Shown here piece by piece: positions 53,712-61,743 of a stretch of DNA of 64,000 nt (its first letter is position 1; each line of letters starts with the position of its first letter). The notes beneath the pieces were generated by a model. The model was not told the DNA's origin. It saw only the letters and a list, made by a program, of their open reading frames with translations, and made no database searches. The position numbers were made by a program, and so were the translations under genes. Source of the stretch: an uncultured Prevotellaceae bacterium (GTDB lineage Bacteria > Bacteroidota > Bacteroidia > Bacteroidales > Bacteroidaceae); NCBI GenBank assembly GCA_947307015.1, contig CAMZHV010000004.1:1-64000 (forward strand), given 5' to 3'.

Positions 53712-56642
53712 ATGATGCGCGCGCGTACGATAATACGTCTGTTTCCGCTGCTGATAGCAGGGGTGGTGTTGCTGTCGTGTTCCTCGTTGAAGAACACCTC
53801 GTTGACACGCTTCTACCATAGTGCCACTTCGCGTTTCAATACGTTGTACAATGGTCGCGTAGCTTTTGAAGAAGGTGTTGAGGCTCAGAACAAAGGACAT
53901 GTGGACAACTACACGGAGCTGCTGCCGATGTTCGTCGTCGCCGACAAGAAGACGGCGGGTTTGGGCAAGGGCAATTTCGAGACTGCTATCGAGAAGAGCC
54001 AGAAAGCCATCAAGAAGCACAGTATCAAGCGCAAGCCCAAGAAGCCTTCGGGCAAGATGACCGAGAAGCAGAAGGCTTTCTACGCCCGCCACGAGTTCAA
54101 CCCCTACCTCCACCACGCATGGATGATGATGGCCGATGCGCAGTTCCAGAAGGGCGAGTTCATCGAGGCCGCTGCCAGTTACAACTACATTCTTCGCCTC
54201 TACGCAGACCAGCCCAATATCGCCAGCGTGGCACGTGCCAAGTTGGCTCGCTGCTACGTGCTGCTCGAATGGCCCTACGATGCTGAGGATGTGTTCAATA
54301 AAATCCGTCGCGACAGCATCTCTCCGCAGGGACAGCGCGAGCTGGACGCCACCCGCGTAGCGTATTACATGGCTACGGGACAGCTCAAGGAAGCCGTGGC
54401 CCCCCTCGAGAACTGCGTGAAGTACACCAAAGGCAAGCTGCCTAAGGCGCGCCGCTACTACCTCCTCGGACAGCTGAACCAGCAGGTGGGCAACAAGGAA
54501 GCGGCGTATAAGGCTTTGAAGAAATGTGTACGCCTGAACCCGCCTTACGAACTGGCCTTCAACGCCCGCATCCTCCAGACGGAAGTCATGGCCGACGGTC
54601 AGGGCAAGGCGATGATCCGCAAGCTGCGCCGCATGGCCAAGAACCCCAACAATGCCAACTACCTCGACCGCATCTACTATGCCATCGGCAATATCTATCT
54701 CGCCAGCCGCGACACGATGAACACTATCTACGCCTGGAAGAAAGGTATCGAGGAGAGCACGCAGAACGGCTTTGCCAAGGCGGTCGTGCTGCAGCATCTC
54801 GGAGAACTCTATTGGGAACGCGAGAACTATATCGACGCCACCGACTGCTACGTGCAGCTCGCCGGACTCATGGACAAGGAGCACAACGGCTACGAAGAGG
54901 TGCAGCGGCGTAGCAAGATTCTCTCCGAACTCGAACCGCACCTCTCAACGGTGAAGCTGCAGGACAGCCTGCAGGTGCTGGCCAAACTGCCTGAGAAAGA
55001 ATACTTAGCCGTGATCGACCGCGTCATCGACGAGCTGAAGAAGAAAGAGAAGGAGGAGGAGAAACGCTTGGAGAAGCAGGGCGCCAACGCCGCCCGCACC
55101 AATGCCGCCACAGCAGCCACGGCGGCCAACAAGGGGCAGACGGGTGCCGTGCGTCGCGGCTCGCAGTCGACGACGTTCTATTTCTACAACGCGCAGACCG
55201 TTAACCAAGGTAAACAGGACTTCCAGCGCAAGTGGGGCAACCGACCCAACGAGGACAACTGGCGCATCAGCAACAAGCAGTCGCTGGGCGGCACTTCGAC
55301 TGAGGCCGGTAGTGTTGACATGGCCGCACTCGACAGCCTCGGCACGATGCCCGACCTCTTAGGTGAAGACGGTCAGCAGCTTAGCGAAGAGGAGCAGCGC
55401 CTGAAGGACTCCCTCGAGAACGATCCGCACCATCGCGAGTTCTACATCAAACAGCTGCCGCTGACCGAGGAAATGGTGGAGGCATCCAATGCGATGATCC
55501 TCGACGGACTTTACAACGGCGGCATTCTCGAGATGGAGAAGTTAGGTAACTACCCGCTCTCAGAGAAAACGCTACTGCGACTCATCCGCGACTTCCCCGA
55601 CTTCGATCAGATGGATAATGTCTACTACCATCTCTTCCTCTTGGCCATGCGCCGCGGTGACGAGGAGGATATGGCCCGCTACTTAGGGCTGCTGCAGGAG
55701 TCGTACGCCGAAAGCAAGCTCACGAAGACCATCTCCAACCCGCGCTTCGTGGAGCTGGCGCAGTTCGGTCGTCACCTCGAAGACTCTCTCTATGCCGAGA
55801 CCTACGAGGCATACAAGGAAGGGCAATACTGGAAGATTGACGAGAACTGCCGTCAGAGTGCCGAGGACTTCGAAGAGGGCGCTCACCGCGCTAAGTTCCT
55901 GTTTATCCATGCGATGAAGCAGCTCTACACGGGCGAGCGCGATTCCTTCTTCGCCGAGCTCAAGGTGGTGGCGGAGAAATATGGCAGCAACGAGATTGCC
56001 GAGCTGGCCAAGGCTTACGTCAAGGGCATCCAGGAAGGTCGCTTGTTAGCGTCGGACAAATGGGATGTCAGCAATATCTGGGCACAGCACGCCATAGATG
56101 TCAGCTCCGACAACACCACCGCGGCCGATACCCTCGTGGCCGACCCCGCCGTCCCTTACGTCTTTGTGCTGGCCTATCCGACCGGCGAACTCGACGAGGA
56201 CCAGCTGCTCTTCGAGATGGCGCGTTTCAACTTCACCTCCTTCATGGCGCGTAATTTTGACATCGAGATAGTCAAGTCAGGTGCCATCTCACAGCTGCGT
56301 GTCACCGGCTTTGAGAGCTATGACGAGGTGCATGCCTACGCCCAGCAAGTCTATGCCGACCAACACATGCGCGAACGACTCGAAGGCATACGTGCCATCC
56401 TCATCAGCGAGGCTAATCTCAAACTCCTCGGCACACGTTACAGCTACGATGAGTATGCTGAGTTCTATGATGCAGAGCTCTCGCCGCTTGAAGTGCCCGA
56501 AGACCTCATCCTCGACGAGCCCAAAGATGCCTTCCCCACAGACATCGACGATGTTCCAGAGAGTCAGGAAAAGTCCGATGAAACCGACGATTCTGAAGAG
56601 GAAGACGATGACAGCAATGACGATGAAGACTGGCTGTTCTGA
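53712..56642 (+). CDS. porW: Type IX secretion system lipoprotein PorW/SprE
   Basis: PorW/SprE is a periplasmic TPR lipoprotein needed for type IX secretion, linking the motor and ring complexes. The 976-residue protein has a lipobox (VVLLSC, Cys23) and the family opening LTRFYHSATSRFNTLYNGRV with NYTELLPMF. Multiple TPR-like helices (residues about 120-420) follow, then a Lys/Glu and Ala/Thr-rich linker, and an acidic tail of Asp/Glu/Ser. It implies that the organism secretes proteins through T9SS. Confidence 0.9.
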   Translation: MMRARTIIRLFPLLIAGVVLLSCSSLKNTSLTRFYHSATSRFNTLYNGRVAFEEGVEAQNKGHVDNYTELLPMFVVADKKTAGLGKGNFETAIEKSQKAIKKHSIKRKPKKPSGKMTEKQKAFYARHEFNPYLHHAWMMMADAQFQKGEFIEAAASYNYILRLYADQPNIASVARAKLARCYVLLEWPYDAEDVFNKIRRDSISPQGQRELDATRVAYYMATGQLKEAVAPLENCVKYTKGKLPKARRYYLLGQLNQQVGNKEAAYKALKKCVRLNPPYELAFNARILQTEVMADGQGKAMIRKLRRMAKNPNNANYLDRIYYAIGNIYLASRDTMNTIYAWKKGIEESTQNGFAKAVVLQHLGELYWERENYIDATDCYVQLAGLMDKEHNGYEEVQRRSKILSELEPHLSTVKLQDSLQVLAKLPEKEYLAVIDRVIDELKKKEKEEEKRLEKQGANAARTNAATAATAANKGQTGAVRRGSQSTTFYFYNAQTVNQGKQDFQRKWGNRPNEDNWRISNKQSLGGTSTEAGSVDMAALDSLGTMPDLLGEDGQQLSEEEQRLKDSLENDPHHREFYIKQLPLTEEMVEASNAMILDGLYNGGILEMEKLGNYPLSEKTLLRLIRDFPDFDQMDNVYYHLFLLAMRRGDEEDMARYLGLLQESYAESKLTKTISNPRFVELAQFGRHLEDSLYAETYEAYKEGQYWKIDENCRQSAEDFEEGAHRAKFLFIHAMKQLYTGERDSFFAELKVVAEKYGSNEIAELAKAYVKGIQEGRLLASDKWDVSNIWAQHAIDVSSDNTTAADTLVADPAVPYVFVLAYPTGELDEDQLLFEMARFNFTSFMARNFDIEIVKSGAISQLRVTGFESYDEVHAYAQQVYADQHMRERLEGIRAILISEANLKLLGTRYSYDEYAEFYDAELSPLEVPEDLILDEPKDAFPTDIDDVPESQEKSDETDDSEEEDDDSNDDEDWLF

Positions 56643-56701
56643 CAGACACTCCCGGCATCGACGCTAACTATTCCAACCCCAAAACCCTAAATAACAGCTC
56701 T

Positions 56702-57556
56702 ATGAAGACCCTGAAACAGATGGCGGTGATTGCCGCCGCAGCGCTGACCGCCGTGTCGTGCGGTCAGAAAGGGGAGGCACAGAAGGTGCTCGTCCTCTAC
56801 TATTCACAGACATCCAACACTAAAATCGTTGCCGAGAACATCGCAACACGCTTGGGCGCCGACATCGAAGAGATCGTGCCCGTGAAGCCATACGATGGTG
56901 ACTTCCAGGCTACCATCGGACGCTGCATGGAGGAACGCCAACAGGGCATCGTGACAGAGATACAGCCTGTTGCTGCCGACCTCTCGCAGTATGACGTAAT
57001 CTTCATCGGCTATCCCATCTGGTTCGGCACCTTCGCGCCGCCCATGGCTACTTTTCTTAGCACGGCCGACTTGAGCGGCAAGAAAATAGTGCCTTTCTGC
57101 ACCTTCGGCAGCGGAGGCCTCGAATCCAGCATCAAGGATCTCCAGGCCAAGCAGCCCAATGCAGAGATACTTCCGGGCTACGGCGTGCGTGCCGCCCGTA
57201 TGGCAGCTGCTCCCAAGGAAATAGAGACTTTCCTCATGGCTGGCGGCTTCATCGAGGGTGAGTATACGGCTCCCGCCGACTTCCCTGGGCAGCATGAGGT
57301 GAGCGCCGAGGAGGCAGCTATCTTCGATACAGCCGTGGGCGACTATCCGATGATCAACGCGCAGGCACAGACTGTTGCAGTCCGCACAGTTCCCGAAGGT
57401 GTGGAATATATGTTCACCGCCGTCGACAAGCCCCGCATGGAAGGGCATATAGCTGTCAGCGACGACAAGCCCAAACTTCCGCCCGCCGCTTCCATGACCA
57501 TCTACGTGCTGGTGGCTGATGGCGGAACTCCCGAATTCACACGCGTTGTTCGATGA
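56702..57556 (+). CDS. Exported flavodoxin-type lipoprotein
   Basis: The 284-residue protein has a lipobox (LTAVSC, Cys20), then a flavodoxin fold with the FMN phosphate loop YYSQTSNTK (about residues 33-41), DVIFIGYPIWFGTFAPP and FCTFGSGGLESSI. About 90 extra C-terminal residues follow. Flavodoxins normally work in the cytoplasm, so an exported one is unusual but known in Bacteroidetes. Its stop overlaps the sulfatase start (ATGA), so the two are translationally coupled. Confidence 0.85.
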   Translation: MKTLKQMAVIAAAALTAVSCGQKGEAQKVLVLYYSQTSNTKIVAENIATRLGADIEEIVPVKPYDGDFQATIGRCMEERQQGIVTEIQPVAADLSQYDVIFIGYPIWFGTFAPPMATFLSTADLSGKKIVPFCTFGSGGLESSIKDLQAKQPNAEILPGYGVRAARMAAAPKEIETFLMAGGFIEGEYTAPADFPGQHEVSAEEAAIFDTAVGDYPMINAQAQTVAVRTVPEGVEYMFTAVDKPRMEGHIAVSDDKPKLPPAASMTIYVLVADGGTPEFTRVVR

Positions 57557-59055
57557 TAAATAGTCTTCGCTATGCACCTGCTGGGCTACTCGCGTTAGCC
57601 GTTCTGCCCATGTCGGCTCGTCAGCGCCCTAACATCCTGTATATCATGTGCGATGACATGGGGTGGGGCGACCTGTCGTGCTATGGGCAGCAGCATTTCA
57701 GCACGCCAAACATCGACCGCCTGGCACAGCAGGGTATGCGCATGACGTCAGCCTACGCCGGCAGTCCCGTGTCGGCTCCCTCGCGTGCCTGCTTCATGAC
57801 GGGCCAACACTCGGGGCACACCCACGTGCGAGGGAATAAGGAATACTGGAGCGGGCGTGTGGAGTACGGGCAAAACGTGGACTACGCTGTCGTGGGACAG
57901 GAACCCTACGACACCGCTTGTGTCATCCTGCCAGAGATCTTCAAGGCGGCCGGCTATCGCACGGGAATGTTCGGCAAGTGGGCTGGTGGTTATGAGGGCA
58001 GCCCCTCGACACCCGACAAACGCGGCGTAGATGAATTCTACGGCTACATCTGTCAGTTCCAGGCACATCTCTACTTCCCCAACTTCCTCAACCGCTACAG
58101 CCGTGCGCTTGGCGACACCGCCGTCGTGCGTGAGGTGTTGGAACAGAACATCCAGCACGCCATGTACGGCGACGACTACAACAATCGCCGTCAGTACAGC
58201 GCCGATCTCATCCACGAACGTGCCTTGTCGTGGCTGCGTCAGCAGGAAGTCGGTAAGCCCTTTTTTGGCATCTTCACCTATACCCTTCCCCACGCCGAGC
58301 TGCGTCAGCCTGACGACTCGCTGTTGCAGTCTTTCCGTGGCAAGCTGTTGCCTGAGCGCACCTATCATGGCGACAATCCTTCGCGCTACAACCCGACACC
58401 CGAGGCTCACGCGCAGTTTGCAGCGATGATCACGCGCCTCGATGCACAGGTGGGCGAAATCATGCAACTCCTCGAGGAACGCGGGTTGGCGGACAATACT
58501 GTGCTCATCTTCACCTCCGACAACGGGCCTCATGAAGAGGGTGGGGCAGACCCCGACTACTTCAACCACGACGGTAAGTTCCGCGGCTTGAAGCGCAGCA
58601 CCTACGAAGGCGGCATCCGCATCCCCTTCATCGTGCGCTGGCCGGGGAAGATCCGTGCAGGCAGCGAGAGCGATCAGCCCTTCGCTTTCTACGATCTCAT
58701 GCCGACATTCTGTGAGATGGCTGGGATCAAGAACCTGCGGAAGATAGGCATCACGCAGCTTCAGACCGACGGCATCAGCATTTTGCCCACGCTCACGGGC
58801 AAGGGGCGCCAACGTCAGCACGACCACCTCTATTGGGAGTTCCATGAGACGGATATGCTCGGCGTGCGGCGCGGCGACTGGAAGCTGGTCGTTCAGCGCG
58901 GCAAGCCTATGCTCTACAACCTGGCATCCGATCCCCACGAAGACAACGACCTTGCAGCCCAGCATCCTGACATTGTGCGCCTGCTCCTACGCAAAATCCA
59001 CGAAGACCACACCGACAGCCCCCTCTTCCCCGTCACGCTGCCCCCGTTGGAGTGA
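57553..59055 (+). CDS. Exported sulfatase, Ser-type
   Basis: The 500-residue protein is an arylsulfatase-family enzyme with an N-terminal hydrophobic export signal. Metal-binding aspartates are in YIMCDDMGWGDLSCYG (Asp34, Asp35). The signature S-A-P-S-R-A-C-F-M-T-G (Ser74 to Gly84) has Ser in place of Cys, so formylglycine would be made by an anaerobic radical SAM maturase (not in the window). FTSDNGPHEEGG and WPGKIRAG are also typical. The substrate is likely a sulfated glycan. Confidence 0.93.
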   Translation: MINSLRYAPAGLLALAVLPMSARQRPNILYIMCDDMGWGDLSCYGQQHFSTPNIDRLAQQGMRMTSAYAGSPVSAPSRACFMTGQHSGHTHVRGNKEYWSGRVEYGQNVDYAVVGQEPYDTACVILPEIFKAAGYRTGMFGKWAGGYEGSPSTPDKRGVDEFYGYICQFQAHLYFPNFLNRYSRALGDTAVVREVLEQNIQHAMYGDDYNNRRQYSADLIHERALSWLRQQEVGKPFFGIFTYTLPHAELRQPDDSLLQSFRGKLLPERTYHGDNPSRYNPTPEAHAQFAAMITRLDAQVGEIMQLLEERGLADNTVLIFTSDNGPHEEGGADPDYFNHDGKFRGLKRSTYEGGIRIPFIVRWPGKIRAGSESDQPFAFYDLMPTFCEMAGIKNLRKIGITQLQTDGISILPTLTGKGRQRQHDHLYWEFHETDMLGVRRGDWKLVVQRGKPMLYNLASDPHEDNDLAAQHPDIVRLLLRKIHEDHTDSPLFPVTLPPLE

Positions 59056-59176
59056 GCGAACTCTTGCAGGTCTTCCAGACCCCGTGCCAACAGGTGTGAA
59101 GCGTGAAAAATGAGGAAATAGCGGTAATTTAACATATATTAGGTAGCAAAAGGCGGTTTATGTGTTCACCTTTTGC

Positions 59177-59184
59177 TACCTTTG
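59177..59184 (+). promoter_or_regulatory. -7 box for the GH13 gene
   Basis: TACCTTTG matches TAnnTTTG and lies 32 nt before ATG 59216, which rules out the upstream in-frame start at 59162. Confidence 0.65.
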
Positions 59185-59215
59185 TCACGTAATAACCCTT
59201 AATCAAGCGAAAACT

Positions 59216-61141
59216 ATGAAGAGAATGATTGTCCTCGCAATGGTGATGGCGGTGGCGACAAGCCTCATGGCAGCACGTCAGCCGATGGTCACACGCATCG
59301 ATCCCACGGATTGGTTCACGGGTCTCAAGGACGGCTCGCTGCAACTCATGGTGTACGGCACTGGCATACGCGACGCTGAGGTGTCGACGACACGCAACGA
59401 TGTGCGCATCGACTCGCTGGTGCGTCTGGACTCCCCTAACTACTTGCTCGTGTACCTTAATACTACGGGCGCGCAGGCGGGCGAGTTGCCGCTGACGTTC
59501 AGCCTCGGCAAGCGCAAGCAGGTGGTGAAGTACCAGCTGCGCGAGCGCGAGAAAGCAGGTGATGAGCGTGAGGGTTTCAGCATCGAGGATGTTCTCTATT
59601 TGCTCATGCCCGACCGCTTTGCGCAGAGTCCTGACCACGCCCCTCAGATTGCGGGGATGAACACTTACGTTGAGAACCGTAATGAGCCGAGTCTGCGCCA
59701 TGGTGGCGACCTCGAAGGTATACGCCAACATCTTGACTACTTCAACGAGCTCGGCGTCACGGCGTTGTGGTTCACGCCTATCCTCGAGAACAACTCGCCC
59801 GACGACCATGGTGCCAGCACCTATCACGGCTATGCCACTACGGACTACTATCGTGTGGATCCACGCTTCGGCACCAACGCCCAGTACCGCCAACTCATCG
59901 ACGATGCCCATGCCCACGGCCTGAAGGTCGTCATGGATATGATCTTTAACCACTGTGGCTTCGACCATCCCTGGGTTAGCGACTTGCCCACCAAGGACTG
60001 GCTGAACACCGCCACCTGGCTGCCCGGCCATGACCGTCGAGGCGCACAGGGCGAAGTGGTTACAGCCGACGGCTTTCTGCAGACATCGTACAAGATCACT
60101 CCTGTCTTCGACCCCTATGCCGCTGAGGTGGACTTGAAGGAAACCGTCGACGGATGGTTTGTCTCTTCCATGCCTGACCTTAACCACCGCAACCACCACC
60201 TGATGACCTACCTTATCCAAAGTTCTATCTGGTGGATAGAGACGGCAGGCATCGATGGCATTCGCATGGACACCTATCCCTACGCCGACGCACGCGGTAT
60301 GGCACGATGGATGAAGCGCTTGGACGAAGAATATCCCAACTTCAACGTGGTCGGCGAGACGTGGGTCACGGAGCCGGCTTACACAGCAGCCTGGCAGAAG
60401 GGTAGCCGCATGACACCTTACAACTCCTACCTGAAGACGGTCATGGATTTCAGCTTCTTCGACAAATTAGCCAAGGCCAAGAAGGAGGAGACCGATGCAT
60501 GGTGGGACGGCTACAATCGCCTCTACAACAGTTTCCTATACGACTACCTCTATGAAGATCCTTCGCACGTGATGGCATTCGTGGACAACCACGACACCGA
60601 TCGCTTCCTCGAGAACACACAGGATGCCAACCGTCTCCAGTGTGCCCTCGCTCTGTTGCTGACGGCACCCCGCATCCCGCAGCTTTACTACGGCACGGAA
60701 ATCCTCATGAACGGCACGAAGGAAATCACCGACGGCCATGTGCGCAAGGATTTCCCCGGCGGTTTCCCCGGCGATTCCCGCAGCGCCTTCACGAAGGAGG
60801 GACGCACCGAGCAGGAACAGGCCATGTTCACGTGGCTGAGCCGCCTGCTGCACTGGCGTCAGGGCAACGAGACTATCATTCGCGGTTATACCACGCAATT
60901 CACACCGTGGAAGGGCGTTTACGTCATCGCGCGACGCTGGCATCGCGATACGGTCATCACCGTCATCAACGGCACTTCACATGACGCTGTCATGGAAGTG
61001 AGCCGCTTTGCCGAACTCCTTGACACGGAAGGGACTGCAATCAGCCGGCAGGCTGTGGACATCCCCACGGGCCGCCACTTCGATCTTAGCAGCGACGTGA
61101 AGCTCGCTCCTCACGAGGCGCTGGTACTGCAACTGGAATAG
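59216..61141 (+). CDS. Exported GH13 alpha-amylase/neopullulanase-type enzyme
   Basis: The 641-residue protein has a signal peptide (MKRMIVLAMVMAVATSLMA), an N-terminal cyclomaltodextrinase-type beta domain and a GH13 barrel. The catalytic nucleophile is the Asp of DGIRMDTYPYAD, the acid/base is the Glu of VVGETWV, and the third Asp is in FVDNHDTDRF. It resembles SusA-type neopullulanases that cut starch oligosaccharides in the periplasm. SusC/SusD homologues are not nearby. Confidence 0.92.
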   Translation: MKRMIVLAMVMAVATSLMAARQPMVTRIDPTDWFTGLKDGSLQLMVYGTGIRDAEVSTTRNDVRIDSLVRLDSPNYLLVYLNTTGAQAGELPLTFSLGKRKQVVKYQLREREKAGDEREGFSIEDVLYLLMPDRFAQSPDHAPQIAGMNTYVENRNEPSLRHGGDLEGIRQHLDYFNELGVTALWFTPILENNSPDDHGASTYHGYATTDYYRVDPRFGTNAQYRQLIDDAHAHGLKVVMDMIFNHCGFDHPWVSDLPTKDWLNTATWLPGHDRRGAQGEVVTADGFLQTSYKITPVFDPYAAEVDLKETVDGWFVSSMPDLNHRNHHLMTYLIQSSIWWIETAGIDGIRMDTYPYADARGMARWMKRLDEEYPNFNVVGETWVTEPAYTAAWQKGSRMTPYNSYLKTVMDFSFFDKLAKAKKEETDAWWDGYNRLYNSFLYDYLYEDPSHVMAFVDNHDTDRFLENTQDANRLQCALALLLTAPRIPQLYYGTEILMNGTKEITDGHVRKDFPGGFPGDSRSAFTKEGRTEQEQAMFTWLSRLLHWRQGNETIIRGYTTQFTPWKGVYVIARRWHRDTVITVINGTSHDAVMEVSRFAELLDTEGTAISRQAVDIPTGRHFDLSSDVKLAPHEALVLQLE

Positions 61142-61199
61142 GCCGGATGACAGCATCCAATAGTAATATTCACTTTAGAACCAAAAAGATATAGAAGAA

Positions 61200-61547
61200 A
61201 TGGCACTCAACTGGAACAAGGAGTTGAAGCAGTACTACTCCATCGCTGAAGTGGGTGAGATGTTCAATGTCCCCGTGACGATGCTGCGCTATTGGGAAAA
61301 GGAGTTCCCCACCATCAAACCCAAGAAGGGAGGCAATAATGTGCGCATGTATTCTGCCGCCGACATCGAAGAGATACGTCTCATCTACGACCTTGTGAAG
61401 GTGCGCAACATGAAGCTGGCGGCGGCACGCGAACTCATACACCGCAATCGCGAAGGCGCCAAGAATAGCAGCGATCTGCTGGACCGCCTGACGAACGTGC
61501 GGGAAGAGCTCGTGAGTATCAAGAAAGAGCTGGACGCGCTGGTTTAA
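61200..61547 (+). CDS. MerR-family transcriptional regulator
   Basis: A 115-residue protein with a winged helix-turn-helix (YYSIAEVGEMFNVPVTMLRY then WEKEFPTIKPKK) and a C-terminal coiled coil (DRLTNVREELVSIKKELDAL). There is no effector-binding domain. Its stop codon falls in the TTTAA that flanks a MITE. Targets are unknown. Confidence 0.9.
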   Translation: MALNWNKELKQYYSIAEVGEMFNVPVTMLRYWEKEFPTIKPKKGGNNVRMYSAADIEEIRLIYDLVKVRNMKLAAARELIHRNREGAKNSSDLLDRLTNVREELVSIKKELDALV

Positions 61548-61742
61548 CCCAAATCGGTCATTAGGATTGATGGCAGATTGGTATTTGTTTCGAGCAGATT
61601 GGCCATATTGTTATCGAAGGCGTAGCGGGCTACGGCGAGTTGGCAATGTGGACAAGATGCCGAAAGAAATGCTAAGATGACATCAATAGACCGTAAAAAA
61701 GAGCTGAATTATATTATATGTCGGCCTAATGACCGATTTGGG
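61548..61742. mobile_element. 195-bp MITE with 18-bp perfect terminal inverted repeats
   Basis: The ends CCCAAATCGGTCATTAGG (61548-61565) and CCTAATGACCGATTTGGG (61725-61742) are perfect inverted copies. Both are flanked by TTTAA (61543-61547 and 61743-61747), a 5-bp target duplication. The interior has no frame of note. The element lies between two convergent genes and carries a stop codon of each in its flanks. The parent transposase is not in the window. Confidence 0.82.
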
Positions 61743-61743
61743 T

